The notes under the pieces are model-generated. The model saw nothing but the letters and a program-made list of their open reading frames with translations, was not told the origin of the DNA and searched no databases. Made by a program: the position numbers and the translations under genes. Below, one piece after another: positions 1 through 5,412 of a stretch of DNA of 5,988 bases (position 1 is the first letter of the stretch; each line of letters starts with the position of its first letter). This DNA comes from Pseudomonadota bacterium (GTDB lineage: Bacteria; Pseudomonadota; Gammaproteobacteria; Acidithiobacillales; Acidithiobacillaceae). The stretch is taken from contig JAKAVW010000197.1 in NCBI GenBank assembly GCA_021827445.1, positions 1 to 5,988 of the forward strand, in the 5' to 3' direction.

Positions 1-1
1 G

Positions 2-664
2 GTCCGGGAAGTAGAAAAACGCGCCGATGGCTTGTGCCTGCACTTTCAGGACGGTGACTGCCTCGGTGGGCTGGATGCCATCATCTGGGCTATCGGTCGC
101 CGCCCGAACAGCGCCGACCTTGGCCTGGAGCTCGCGAACATTGCCGCTGACCCGCAGGGTTTTATCCCCGTGGATGCTCTCCAGAACACCCAGGCATCCG
201 GCATCTATGCGGTTGGCGATGTCACCGCTGGTCCAGCACTCACGCCAGTCGCCATCGCCGCAGGGCGTCGTCTCGCCGATCGCCTCTTCGACGCTCAGAC
301 AGAGCGTCATCTCGATACCCATCTGGTACCCACCGTGATCTTCAGCCATCCCCCCATCGCGACCATCGGGCTCAGCGAGGCAGCCGCCCAGAAGCAATAT
401 GGAGAAGAAGCAGTCAAAGTCTACCAGACGACCTTCACCCCGATGCTCCGCGCCTTTTCGGCGGAACCGGAAAAAACCGCGATGAAGCTGGTCACGGTGG
501 GCCGGGAGGAAAAGATTGTTGGCCTGCATGCCATCGGTGACGGTGTGGACGAAATGCTTCAGGGTTTTGCGGTAGCCCTGCGCATGGGCGCGACCAAACA
601 GGATTTTGATGACACCATTGCCATCCATCCCACCAGTTCCGAGGAATTCGTCACCATGCGCTGA
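2..664 (+). CDS. gor: Glutathione-disulfide reductase, C-terminal part (5' end outside window)
   Basis: This flavoenzyme reduces glutathione disulfide with NADPH in the cytosol and maintains thiol redox balance. The frame is open from base 2 and runs 220 codons to TGA at 662-664, about half of a usual ~450-residue protein, so the N-terminal FAD domain and redox CXXXXC disulfide lie upstream of the window. Visible landmarks, in order, are the end of the NADPH domain (AIGRRPN), the second FAD motif (GIYAVGDVTAGPALTPVAIA), the start of the dimerisation domain (SHPPIATIGLSE), EKIVGLHAIGDGVDEMLQGFA, and the C-terminal HPTSSEEF with the His-Glu active-site pair. The terminal EEFVTMR closely matches what I recall of E. 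coli Gor, which favours Gor over other disulfide oxidoreductases such as lipoamide dehydrogenase or mercuric reductase. An ATG at 27 and a TTG at 32 are internal and not the true start. It converges with the minus-strand operon ending at 721. Confidence 0.95.
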   Translation, partial: VREVEKRADGLCLHFQDGDCLGGLDAIIWAIGRRPNSADLGLELANIAADPQGFIPVDALQNTQASGIYAVGDVTAGPALTPVAIAAGRRLADRLFDAQTERHLDTHLVPTVIFSHPPIATIGLSEAAAQKQYGEEAVKVYQTTFTPMLRAFSAEPEKTAMKLVTVGREEKIVGLHAIGDGVDEMLQGFAVALRMGATKQDFDDTIAIHPTSSEEFVTMR

Positions 665-707
665 TGGCTTCCGCGATGTGTCGGCAGCAGAGGATGCCAT
701 CGACGCG

Positions 708-729
708 AACCATTCATTGGTTACTTTTT
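708..729 (+). terminator. Possible weak intrinsic terminator after gor
   Basis: The inverted repeat AACCA / TGGTT (708-712 and 718-722) has a 5-base loop and is followed, after AC, by TTTTT at 725-729. The stem is short and AT-containing, so termination would be weak. The repeat overlaps the stop codon of the convergent phosphorylase gene. On the minus strand no T-run follows it, so it would act only on gor transcripts. Confidence 0.3.
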
Positions 730-1533
730 GTTATGCAAATGCTTGAGGGCTTCCGGTCCCACAGAAGTGGTACAACTGCATTGCCGACAGTCCGCGAGCA
801 ACGGCACGGCATTTTCCAGCACTTTTCGCACCCGCCCCATTCCCTCGTGCATAACGGCATCAATGGCTTCCATGGTAATCGGCTCCGCCGACTTGCCCGC
901 CGCCGGATTGACCACCAGCGACAAGGGCGCGTAGCACAGACCGATTTCCCGTGCCAGCACCGCTTCCGGAGCCCCGGTCATCCCCACCACATCTCCACCG
1001 TCCCTTTCGATACGGCGAATTTCGGCGATGGTTTCCAGGCGCGGTCCCTGGGTAGCCGCATAGGTGCCGCCGTCAATAACCACGATATCCGCAGATCCCG
1101 CCGCCTGCAGCAGACGCTCACGTACCCGCTGACAATAGGGCTCAGAAAAGTCGATATGCACCACCATGCTTTCCCCACCCTCAAAGAAGGTGCTGGGACG
1201 CCCACTGGTGTAATCAATCATCTGATCAGGCAGACAGAGGACGCCTGACTGCATGGCTGCCGTGATTCCACCCACCGCCGCCACCGCGATAACATGCGTC
1301 ACACCGACATGGTGCAGCGCCCAGATATTGGCGCGATAATTGACCCGGTGTGGAGGAATAGTGTGCCCATAACCATGGCGGGCAATAAACACCACCTCCT
1401 GTCCACCGAGCTGGCCAAAAGTCAGCGGGCCAGAAGTCTCACCAAAGGGGGTGCGGATCACCCGACGGTTGCGAATCTGCAAATTTTTGAGCCGGGTCAG
1501 ACCGCTGCCACCAATAATGCCCACCACACCCAT
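721..1533 (-). CDS. mtnP: S-methyl-5'-thioinosine phosphorylase (MTAP/PNP family)
   Basis: This cytosolic enzyme phosphorolyses a methylthio-nucleoside made from polyamine or quorum-signal synthesis, giving a free purine base plus methylthioribose-1-phosphate. The protein has 270 residues. It shows the phosphate loop GIIGGSGL (5-12), ARHG (51-54), PHRVNYRAN (61-69), DYTSGR (107-112), TQGPRLET (161-168), GMTGAPEA (184-191) and SLVVNPAAGKS (205-215). Asn209 sits where 6-aminopurine MTA phosphorylases carry Asp. Together with strong resemblance to the Pseudomonas MTI phosphorylase PA3004, this points to 6-oxopurine (thioinosine) specificity; that step is inference. A C-terminal extension of about 20 residues carries Cys249, Cys252 and Cys254 (CxxCxC). 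The ATG shares one base with the hpt stop (TGATG), and GGAGGA lies 6 bases upstream, so translation is coupled to hpt. Plain MTA phosphorylase is the alternative. The symbol mtnP is a family symbol. Confidence 0.88.
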   Translation of the reverse strand: MGVVGIIGGSGLTRLKNLQIRNRRVIRTPFGETSGPLTFGQLGGQEVVFIARHGYGHTIPPHRVNYRANIWALHHVGVTHVIAVAAVGGITAAMQSGVLCLPDQMIDYTSGRPSTFFEGGESMVVHIDFSEPYCQRVRERLLQAAGSADIVVIDGGTYAATQGPRLETIAEIRRIERDGGDVVGMTGAPEAVLAREIGLCYAPLSLVVNPAAGKSAEPITMEAIDAVMHEGMGRVRKVLENAVPLLADCRQCSCTTSVGPEALKHLHNKK

Positions 1534-2081
1534 CAGCCGTCCTCCGGCAAAACAAAAATACCTGGTGCATTCCGCCCCAAGCCGCGGGCATCCAACCCGT
1601 AACCGAACACAAAGAGGTCCGGCACTTCCAGCCCCACATAGTCCACCTGCACAGCAACCGCGCGAGGACGGACTTTCCGCACCATCACCGCCGTATGAAT
1701 GGCAGCAGCGCCCTCCGCCATGCAGTATTCCTGCAAAGCTTGCAGGGTGATACCCTCATCAAGGATATCGTCCACCAGCAAAACCACAGCACCTGCCAGT
1801 GGTTCTTTGGGGCGCGTACGCCACTGCAAGGCACCACCACTGGTTTCCGCACCGTAGCGACCGACTTGTACACAGTCGAGCACCAAGGGGAAATGCAGGT
1901 GAGGCATCAGTTGACCGACTACCACAACGGCACCCGTCAGCACGCAAAGCAACACCACCGGACGATGCGGCGTCAGATGCTCCAGGTCCTTATTAATGGC
2001 AACGGCCATCCGCTGGATGGCCGTCTCCACCTCTTCCGCGCTAAACAGATGCTCAGCGGGCCCTAAATGGGTGGGTGTCAT
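1533..2081 (-). CDS. hpt: Hypoxanthine-guanine phosphoribosyltransferase
   Basis: It transfers phosphoribose from PRPP to hypoxanthine or guanine, making IMP or GMP in the cytosol. The protein has 182 residues, typical of the proteobacterial family. The PRPP-binding loop is VVLLVDDILDEGITL (about 99-113, acidic pair Asp104-Asp105). The flexible-loop region RYGAETSGG lies at 75-83, the purine-contacting Lys136 follows HTAVMV, and VDYVGLEVPDLFVFGYGLD (146-164) is the usual C-terminal signature. The start chosen is ATG at 2081, reading MTPTHLGPAEHLFSAEEVE, which matches homologue N-termini. The frame stays open to 2156, but the extra 25 residues fall inside the upstream gene and look unlike the family. 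No clear Shine-Dalgarno precedes 2081. Only 10 bases separate this start from the dsrE-like stop, so translation is probably coupled to it. It should consume the hypoxanthine released by the phosphorylase encoded next. Confidence 0.94.
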   Translation of the reverse strand: MTPTHLGPAEHLFSAEEVETAIQRMAVAINKDLEHLTPHRPVVLLCVLTGAVVVVGQLMPHLHFPLVLDCVQVGRYGAETSGGALQWRTRPKEPLAGAVVLLVDDILDEGITLQALQEYCMAEGAAAIHTAVMVRKVRPRAVAVQVDYVGLEVPDLFVFGYGLDARGLGRNAPGIFVLPEDG

Positions 2082-2091
2082 AATGGCATTA

Positions 2092-2469
2092 TTAGTAAGT
2101 AAAGGTAACCACGTTGTCGTCCATGGCCTGCTCAATGACATAAGCGCCACCGACAATATCCTGGATTTCGGGAATCAAATCTTCCTTGGTGCATTCCCAT
2201 AATTCAAGGGTTGGAGTGCAGACAAAGAACTTTACGCCCGCCTCGTGGGCATCCTTGATAAAATCATAAACGCTCTTGGGGCTGCCCGGCATCACAAACA
2301 TTTTCTCCGCAACACCCTTCTTGGCCAGCTCGCCAGCGCGGGCGGTCAGCACCACTTCGACCTCAAAATCCATCGCGGCAGCCACCGTCGCCTGAAAGAA
2401 AGGCGCGCCCAACTCCTGGGGGTTGGATGGATCAGTGTTCACCATAACCATCAACAATTTATCAGCCAT
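2092..2469 (-). CDS. DsrE-family protein
   Basis: This is a 125-residue soluble alpha/beta protein of the DsrE/DsrF/TusD-like superfamily, whose better-known members carry sulfane sulfur on a conserved cysteine. Visible features are MVMVNTDPSNPQELGAPF near the N-terminus (7-24), EVEVVLTARAGELAKKGV (36-53), the segment DFIKDAHEAGVKFFVCTPTL (69-88) containing Cys84, a second Cys at 93, and EDLIPEIQDIVGGAYVIEQ (96-114). Cys84 lies after the strand where DsrE proteins keep their reactive cysteine, so a persulfide-relay or redox role is plausible but not shown. The start is ATG at 2469 because AGGAG sits 6 bases upstream; the open frame continues to 2574 with no family resemblance. It heads the dsrE-like > hpt > phosphorylase unit, being 10 bases from hpt. 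The exact partner is unknown. Confidence 0.86.
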   Translation of the reverse strand: MADKLLMVMVNTDPSNPQELGAPFFQATVAAAMDFEVEVVLTARAGELAKKGVAEKMFVMPGSPKSVYDFIKDAHEAGVKFFVCTPTLELWECTKEDLIPEIQDIVGGAYVIEQAMDDNVVTFTY

Positions 2470-2481
2470 GTATATCTCCTT
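2470..2481 (-). promoter_or_regulatory. Very strong ribosome binding site of the dsrE-like gene
   Basis: Read on the minus strand the leader is AAGGAGATATACATG, with AGGAG 6 bases before the start codon and an A/T-rich spacer after an A/T-rich stretch. It decides the start at 2469. It resembles the leaders of very highly translated genes, including phage T7 gene 10, which suggests the DsrE-like protein is abundant. Confidence 0.8.
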
Positions 2482-2546
2482 AAAAAATTCGGCCCGCCCA
2501 TCATAGTCGTCCCAGTCCAGCGCCGCGCCATGAAATGATTGATTAC

Positions 2547-2574
2547 ACCATAAAAAGTCACAGGGCCATATCAA
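2547..2574 (-). promoter_or_regulatory. Candidate sigma70 promoter for the dsrE-like/hpt/phosphorylase operon
   Basis: On the minus strand TTGATA (2574-2569) and TATGGT (2552-2547) are separated by 16 bases. They lie in the 111-base gap between the YtxH-like stop and the DsrE-like start. The -35 box is good and the -10 box is imperfect. No terminator is visible between the YtxH-like gene and this site, so read-through from upstream is also possible. Confidence 0.4.
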
Positions 2575-2580
2575 GCGTTC

Positions 2581-2937
2581 TTAGATATCGCTTTCCTGTG
2601 CCTCAATACGGCGCGCCCGGCTGGCCCGGGTCAGAATATCCCGCTCCTCTGCCAACGCCCGCTTGGCCACCTGAATAGCCTCCAGCAGGTCCTGGCGTTT
2701 GGACTCAACCAAGTCACCACCCGCATCCATCAGGCGTGCGGTTTTCTCCTGGATTTCATCAATGAGTACGCCGATACGTTCTTCGGCCAGCGACTCCATA
2801 TTACGCAAGCGATCCCGTCCCTTATCCATGGCGCGACGCAGCTCCTGGCGCGTCTCTGCGCCACTGGCCGGGGCCAACAACAAGGCACCGATTGCACCGA
2901 CCAGTACTCCGATAACAAAGCCTTCAGCATTCTTCAT
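2581..2937 (-). CDS. YtxH-domain membrane-anchored coiled-coil protein
   Basis: This is a small protein of 118 residues. Residues 6-25 (GFVIGVLVGAIGALLLAPAS) form one N-terminal transmembrane helix, ending in the LLAPxSGxETR pattern typical of YtxH-domain proteins. Residues 30-118 are highly charged, rich in Arg, Glu and Lys, and predicted helical or coiled-coil (for example ETRQELRRAMDKGRDRLR and VAKRALAEERDIL). The family is linked to envelope or general stress in some bacteria, but no biochemical activity is established and none is visible here. The start is ATG at 2937, where GAGGAGG lies 5 bases upstream; the frame stays open to 3012 but that extension overlaps the preceding gene and lacks resemblance. 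It follows the DUF948-like gene by 23 bases, so the two are probably cotranscribed and may act together at the inner membrane. Confidence 0.86.
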   Translation of the reverse strand: MKNAEGFVIGVLVGAIGALLLAPASGAETRQELRRAMDKGRDRLRNMESLAEERIGVLIDEIQEKTARLMDAGGDLVESKRQDLLEAIQVAKRALAEERDILTRASRARRIEAQESDI

Positions 2938-2960
2938 TGTCGCCTCCTCGCCGTTTCCAG

Positions 2961-3314
2961 CTAATGTTTCCGGGAAAAATAACGCCATCCTGTGCGCAGC
3001 GCGCGGTACCACAACCCCAACTCGTGAATCGGCTGAACCAGGGTATCCGTCGTGTCCATAATCTCCTGACTCAAATATTTGAGCGTGGAATCCATCCGTC
3101 CCATCTGTGCACGCCCAGTCTGGGTAATATGTTTGAGGTCCGCCAGGGCCACCTTAATATCAAACATCAGCGGCCCAACATCCTGCTCAACTCTGGCCAA
3201 TAGTCTTTCTAGACGTAGGTGGGTCCGTACCAGCACAGCCGCCGTCACTGCAATGATCAATAAAATAATGATCATGACAATGGCAATGATGGTTACTCCT
3301 GCGCTGATGCTCAT
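2961..3314 (-). CDS. DUF948-like single-pass membrane protein
   Basis: This is a 117-residue protein with a strongly hydrophobic N-terminal helix (about residues 5-29, rich in Ile, Val and Ala). A long amphipathic helical region follows (RTHLRLERLLARVEQDVGPL onward). The layout of N-terminal anchor, then helical segment with regularly spaced Leu and with VEQDVGPLM and LKHITQTG, resembles the DUF948 family, which often neighbours YtxH-domain genes. The C-terminus (LWYRALRTGWRYFSRKH) is basic and aromatic, and may lie on the membrane or bind an acidic partner. The start is ATG at 3314, preceded by a G-run (GGGGGG) serving as a Shine-Dalgarno. No function can be assigned from sequence. The family call is less sure than that for its neighbour. 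Confidence 0.72.
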   Translation of the reverse strand: MSISAGVTIIAIVMIIILLIIAVTAAVLVRTHLRLERLLARVEQDVGPLMFDIKVALADLKHITQTGRAQMGRMDSTLKYLSQEIMDTTDTLVQPIHELGLWYRALRTGWRYFSRKH

Positions 3315-3328
3315 ATTCCCCCCCAGAA

Positions 3329-3345
3329 CTTCCGCATACCGGAAG
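3329..3345 (-). promoter_or_regulatory. Perfect hairpin in the leader of the DUF948-like gene
   Basis: CTTCCG (3329-3334) and CGGAAG (3340-3345) are perfect inverted repeats around a 5-base loop. The hairpin sits in the 5' untranslated leader, ending about 7 bases before the G-rich ribosome binding site. It has no T-run right after it on the minus strand, so it is not a standard terminator. It could stabilise the mRNA or affect ribosome access. Confidence 0.45.
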
Positions 3346-3410
3346 CAAATCTTTTAACACCGTAAAGAGCAACAACTCCAGCCATAACCCCTTACCCACC
3401 ACCCCGCTTC

Positions 3411-3440
3411 ATTATAAGCCGTATCTGCAGCCTGGGTAAA
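3411..3440 (-). promoter_or_regulatory. Sigma70-type promoter for the DUF948-like/YtxH-like unit
   Basis: On the minus strand a perfect -10 box TATAAT (3416-3411) lies 18 bases downstream of TTTACC (3440-3435), a moderate -35 box. The predicted transcript would start near 3404, giving a leader of about 90 bases before the DUF948-like ATG at 3314. It lies in the 157-base gap after the PAP2 gene, as expected for a separate transcription unit. Confidence 0.6.
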
Positions 3441-3471
3441 ATTGCAGGTGCCGATATGATGCGCACAGGCT

Positions 3472-4221
3472 TCATTGGAATGACAATACGTACCCCATCA
3501 CGGTCAGTCCAGCGATACTCAGTAATCCCAAGGCCACTCTGCTCCAAATCTGTTGCGCACCGGTCAGTACGTATCGTGGATGCCGATAGCGATAAGTTTG
3601 CCAAGCCATCCAGAGCAGGCCCAACCATAATCCGGACAGCAACCACGCCCCGAACACATCACTAGGCCAATGCACCCCCAGAATCAGGCGACTCCAGGAG
3701 ATGGCTGCGACCAATGCCGCAAGCAATGTCACCATCGTCAGACGCAGGCCGCGATGCCGCACCGTAGCAATGAGGTACAGGGCCAAAAGGCCATAGACCA
3801 CCACACTGAGGCTCACGTGCCCGCTCGGAAACGCAGGCGACGGCATTTCTGTCGCAGTCGGAGGCCGGGCATGTGCCGTAGTCATTTTTACCAACTGAAC
3901 GAGCGCTGCGAATACTGCCGTACCTGAAACCAACAGAAGGCCATCGAAAAAACGCCATGCAGCGAAGCAGGCAGCCGCCATCAGCGCCACCAGCCAGGGC
4001 AGAAAATCTGACCCACCGAGCCGGGTCACCCCGGCCCAGAACGGCTGCCAGACAGGGTCCCTGGACTGCAGAATCTCCGCCTCCCACCGGATATCCAACA
4101 GCGCCATCCGATGCAAGAGCACACCCGCCAGAAAATCACCAGCGTAAAGCCAGAGCAGTGCTGCCACCCCCAGGCCGAACAGCAATAAAGCCAACAACTC
4201 CCAGCGTTGTGGTCCGCGCAA
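3472..4221 (-). CDS. PAP2-family membrane phosphatase
   Basis: This is an integral inner-membrane phosphatase of 249 residues that removes phosphate from lipid phosphates; substrates in the family include phosphatidic acid, undecaprenyl pyrophosphate and phosphatidylglycerophosphate. All three signature motifs are intact: KxxxxxxRP (Lys112-Pro120), PSGH (132-135), and SRxxxxxHxxxD (Ser177, Arg178, His184, Asp188). About six hydrophobic segments are visible (roughly 8-28, 72-90, 92-111, 136-154, 159-176, 186-207), plus one near 228-247. The chosen start is TTG at 4221, because an in-frame TGA lies just two codons upstream; a GGGG run 9 bases away is a weak ribosome binding site. A downstream TTG is possible. 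It begins 3 bases after the stop of the decayed dgkA, so it was probably coupled to it. The substrate cannot be fixed from sequence; the dgkA neighbour suggests lipid phosphate or undecaprenyl phosphate recycling. Confidence 0.93.
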   Translation of the reverse strand: MRGPQRWELLALLLFGLGVAALLWLYAGDFLAGVLLHRMALLDIRWEAEILQSRDPVWQPFWAGVTRLGGSDFLPWLVALMAAACFAAWRFFDGLLLVSGTAVFAALVQLVKMTTAHARPPTATEMPSPAFPSGHVSLSVVVYGLLALYLIATVRHRGLRLTMVTLLAALVAAISWSRLILGVHWPSDVFGAWLLSGLWLGLLWMAWQTYRYRHPRYVLTGAQQIWSRVALGLLSIAGLTVMGYVLSFQ

Positions 4222-4224
4222 AGT

Positions 4225-4528
4225 TCAAAACCCCGTATGAAAGCGTCGCCACAACAACAGTGCGGCAATCAATACCGCGACGATGCTCAACACCAGCACC
4301 GCCGCCGCGCCATAATCCTTCGCACGCACTACCAGCGGGTGATATTCCGGGTTTACCACCAGATTAGCGACCGGAGCAAAATACCACCTCCCAGATGTAC
4401 GGTGCCTGGATCCAATACAGAAGGATCACACCCACCACGAGACTACCAACAACTGGCTTCTTCACGGGCAACAATCCACAGCCCATGCCCTTGCAAGCAC
4501 GCCGCCAGAGTGCGCTGTTTTTTTTCAC
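4225..4528 (-). pseudogene. dgkA: Diacylglycerol kinase, frameshifted and internally deleted
   Basis: Intact DgkA is a ~120-residue, three-helix membrane kinase phosphorylating diacylglycerol or undecaprenol. Here its pieces are spread over all three minus-strand frames. From GTG at 4528, which overlaps the radC stop as GTGA, one frame reads MKKNSALWRRACKG. A second frame (about 4487-4452) reads HGLWIVAREEAS. The first frame resumes (about 4447-4382) with SLVVGVILLYWIQAPYIWEVV and then hits a stop at 4364. A third frame (about 4371-4225) reads NLVVNPEYHPLVVRAKDYG and ends in a hydrophobic helix and WRRFHTGF. This last piece matches the DgkA C-terminus (EYHxLxxRAKDxGxAAV). The second helix and the catalytic ExLN segment, about 20 codons, are missing between the third and fourth pieces. 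At least three frame breaks plus a deletion make function very unlikely. Sequencing error is an alternative, but both flanking genes are intact. Confidence 0.8.
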
Positions 4529-5199
4529 CAGCCCCCCCGTTCGCGCAGGGACAATGGTTCGCCGTCGCCGACAATAAAGTGATCCAGCAAGCGCAGATCA
4601 ACCAGTTGCATGGCCTGATCCAGACGCCGCGTCAGAGAAAGATCTGCCACACTGGGTTCCGCCACTCCGGAGGGATGATTATGCGCAACGATGAGCGCCG
4701 CGGCATTCAACTCCAGAGCGCGCTTCAGAACCTCGCGAATGTGCACGGTAGCGCCGTCAATGGTCCCCAGGAACATCTCCTCGAAGCGCAGCACCCGATG
4801 ACGATTATCCAAAAAGATCACCGCAAAAACCTCACGACAGCGGTCGCGCAAAATGGCAGACAGATACTGTCGCACCCGCTGCGGCGAATCAAGACTGTCT
4901 CCTCTCTGCCATTCCTCGGCGAGATGGCGCTTACTCATTTCCAGCACCGCCTGCAAGAGCGCATATTTGGCGTCTCCGAGCCCTTTATGTGCACAAAAGT
5001 CATGATGAGACGCGGTGAGTAATGCCCGCAGACTGCCAAAGTTTTGCAACAAGTCCCTGGCCAAATCCACCGCGCTTTTGCCCACCACGCCCACCCGCAG
5101 AAAAATCGCCAGCAACTCCGCATCCGACAGAGTCGCCGCCCCTTTTTGCAACAGTCTTTCCCGCGGACGCTCGTCCGCCGGCCAATCAGTGATGGCCAT
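4525..5199 (-). CDS. radC: RadC/YicR-family JAB-domain protein
   Basis: This is a cytosolic protein of 224 residues, the standard length. The N-terminal region holds a helix-hairpin-helix-like segment (LRVGVVGKSAVDLARDLL, about 34-51) that suggests DNA contact. The C-terminal JAB/MPN domain carries the metal-binding motif HNHPSGVAEPSVAD (His173, His175, Asp186), with Glu140 or Glu141 as the likely general base. The historical link to DNA repair has been questioned; the JAMM motif implies a metallohydrolase-type fold, but the substrate is unknown. The start is ATG at 5199, with AAGGAGGG 5 bases upstream. The stop TGA overlaps the GTG of the decayed dgkA, so radC heads a radC > dgkA > PAP2 run. 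All key residues are present, so it is presumed functional. Confidence 0.97.
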   Translation of the reverse strand: MAITDWPADERPRERLLQKGAATLSDAELLAIFLRVGVVGKSAVDLARDLLQNFGSLRALLTASHHDFCAHKGLGDAKYALLQAVLEMSKRHLAEEWQRGDSLDSPQRVRQYLSAILRDRCREVFAVIFLDNRHRVLRFEEMFLGTIDGATVHIREVLKRALELNAAALIVAHNHPSGVAEPSVADLSLTRRLDQAMQLVDLRLLDHFIVGDGEPLSLRERGGW

Positions 5200-5249
5200 A
5201 CGCTCCCTCCTTCCCTTACAGTAGGAATGTGATATTCATTGACGCCGCC

Positions 5250-5278
5250 TTGTGACACCCTCCCGCATCGACTAAAAT
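5250..5278 (+). promoter_or_regulatory. Candidate sigma70 promoter reading toward the integrase relic and the Rmd/Gmd fusion
   Basis: TTGTGA (5250-5255) and TAAAAT (5273-5278) are separated by 17 bases, an ideal spacing with moderate matches to consensus. It is divergent from radC. Any transcript would start near 5285, run through the short integrase-like frame at 5345 and reach the ATG at 5413. No terminator-like hairpin is visible in between. Confidence 0.4.
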
Positions 5279-5344
5279 CCAGACACAGAATTTGAGACGT
5301 ACATAAATAAATCATCTCAGAGAGTGAAGAATTCCTTAACCGGC

Positions 5345-5395
5345 ATGGCTACGATACGTAAACGGAAGGATCGCTGGCAAGCGATGGTGCACTGA
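5345..5395 (+). pseudogene. Relic of the N-terminus of a tyrosine recombinase (integrase)
   Basis: A 16-codon frame reads MATIRKRKDRWQAMVH and stops at TGA (5393-5395). This closely resembles the opening beta-strand of many phage and island integrases (MATIRKRxxxWQAxVRRKG). Reading through the TGA continues RGMMDT before a second stop at 5414-5416, and in integrases an Arg is usual where the TGA falls, so the stop may be a mutated CGA. No core-binding or catalytic domain follows, since the Rmd/Gmd fusion starts at 5413. Only 51 bases support the call, so a chance short frame cannot be excluded. No tRNA gene or attachment-site repeat is visible beside it. Confidence 0.5.
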
Positions 5396-5412
5396 AGAGG
5401 AATGATGGACAC

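Noticed and set aside
663..701. Inverted repeat GATGGC / GCCATC between gor and the phosphorylase gene
   Set aside because: Only six base pairs with a 27-base loop and no adjacent T-run, so it is not a convincing terminator.
664..1248. Plus-strand open frame of 194 codons directly after gor
   Set aside because: It lies antisense to the phosphorylase gene, which has all its catalytic motifs; the translation is rich in Arg and His and has no domain.
2082..2156. Possible longer N-terminus of Hpt
   Set aside because: The extra 25 codons overlap the end of the DsrE-like gene and do not resemble Hpt N-termini, whereas MTPTHLGPAEHLFSAEEVE does.
2470..2574. Possible longer N-terminus of the DsrE-like protein
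   Set aside because: The strong AAGGAG site positions translation at 2469, and the extension covers the candidate promoter.
4207..5022. Plus-strand open frame of 271 codons opposite radC and dgkA
   Set aside because: It is antisense to radC, whose motifs are intact, and its translation is low-complexity and Gln/His/Arg-rich without a family signature.
5238..5278. TTGACG at 5239 as the -35 box for TAAAAT at 5273
   Set aside because: The 28-base spacing is too long for sigma70; TTGTGA at 5250 with 17-base spacing is better.
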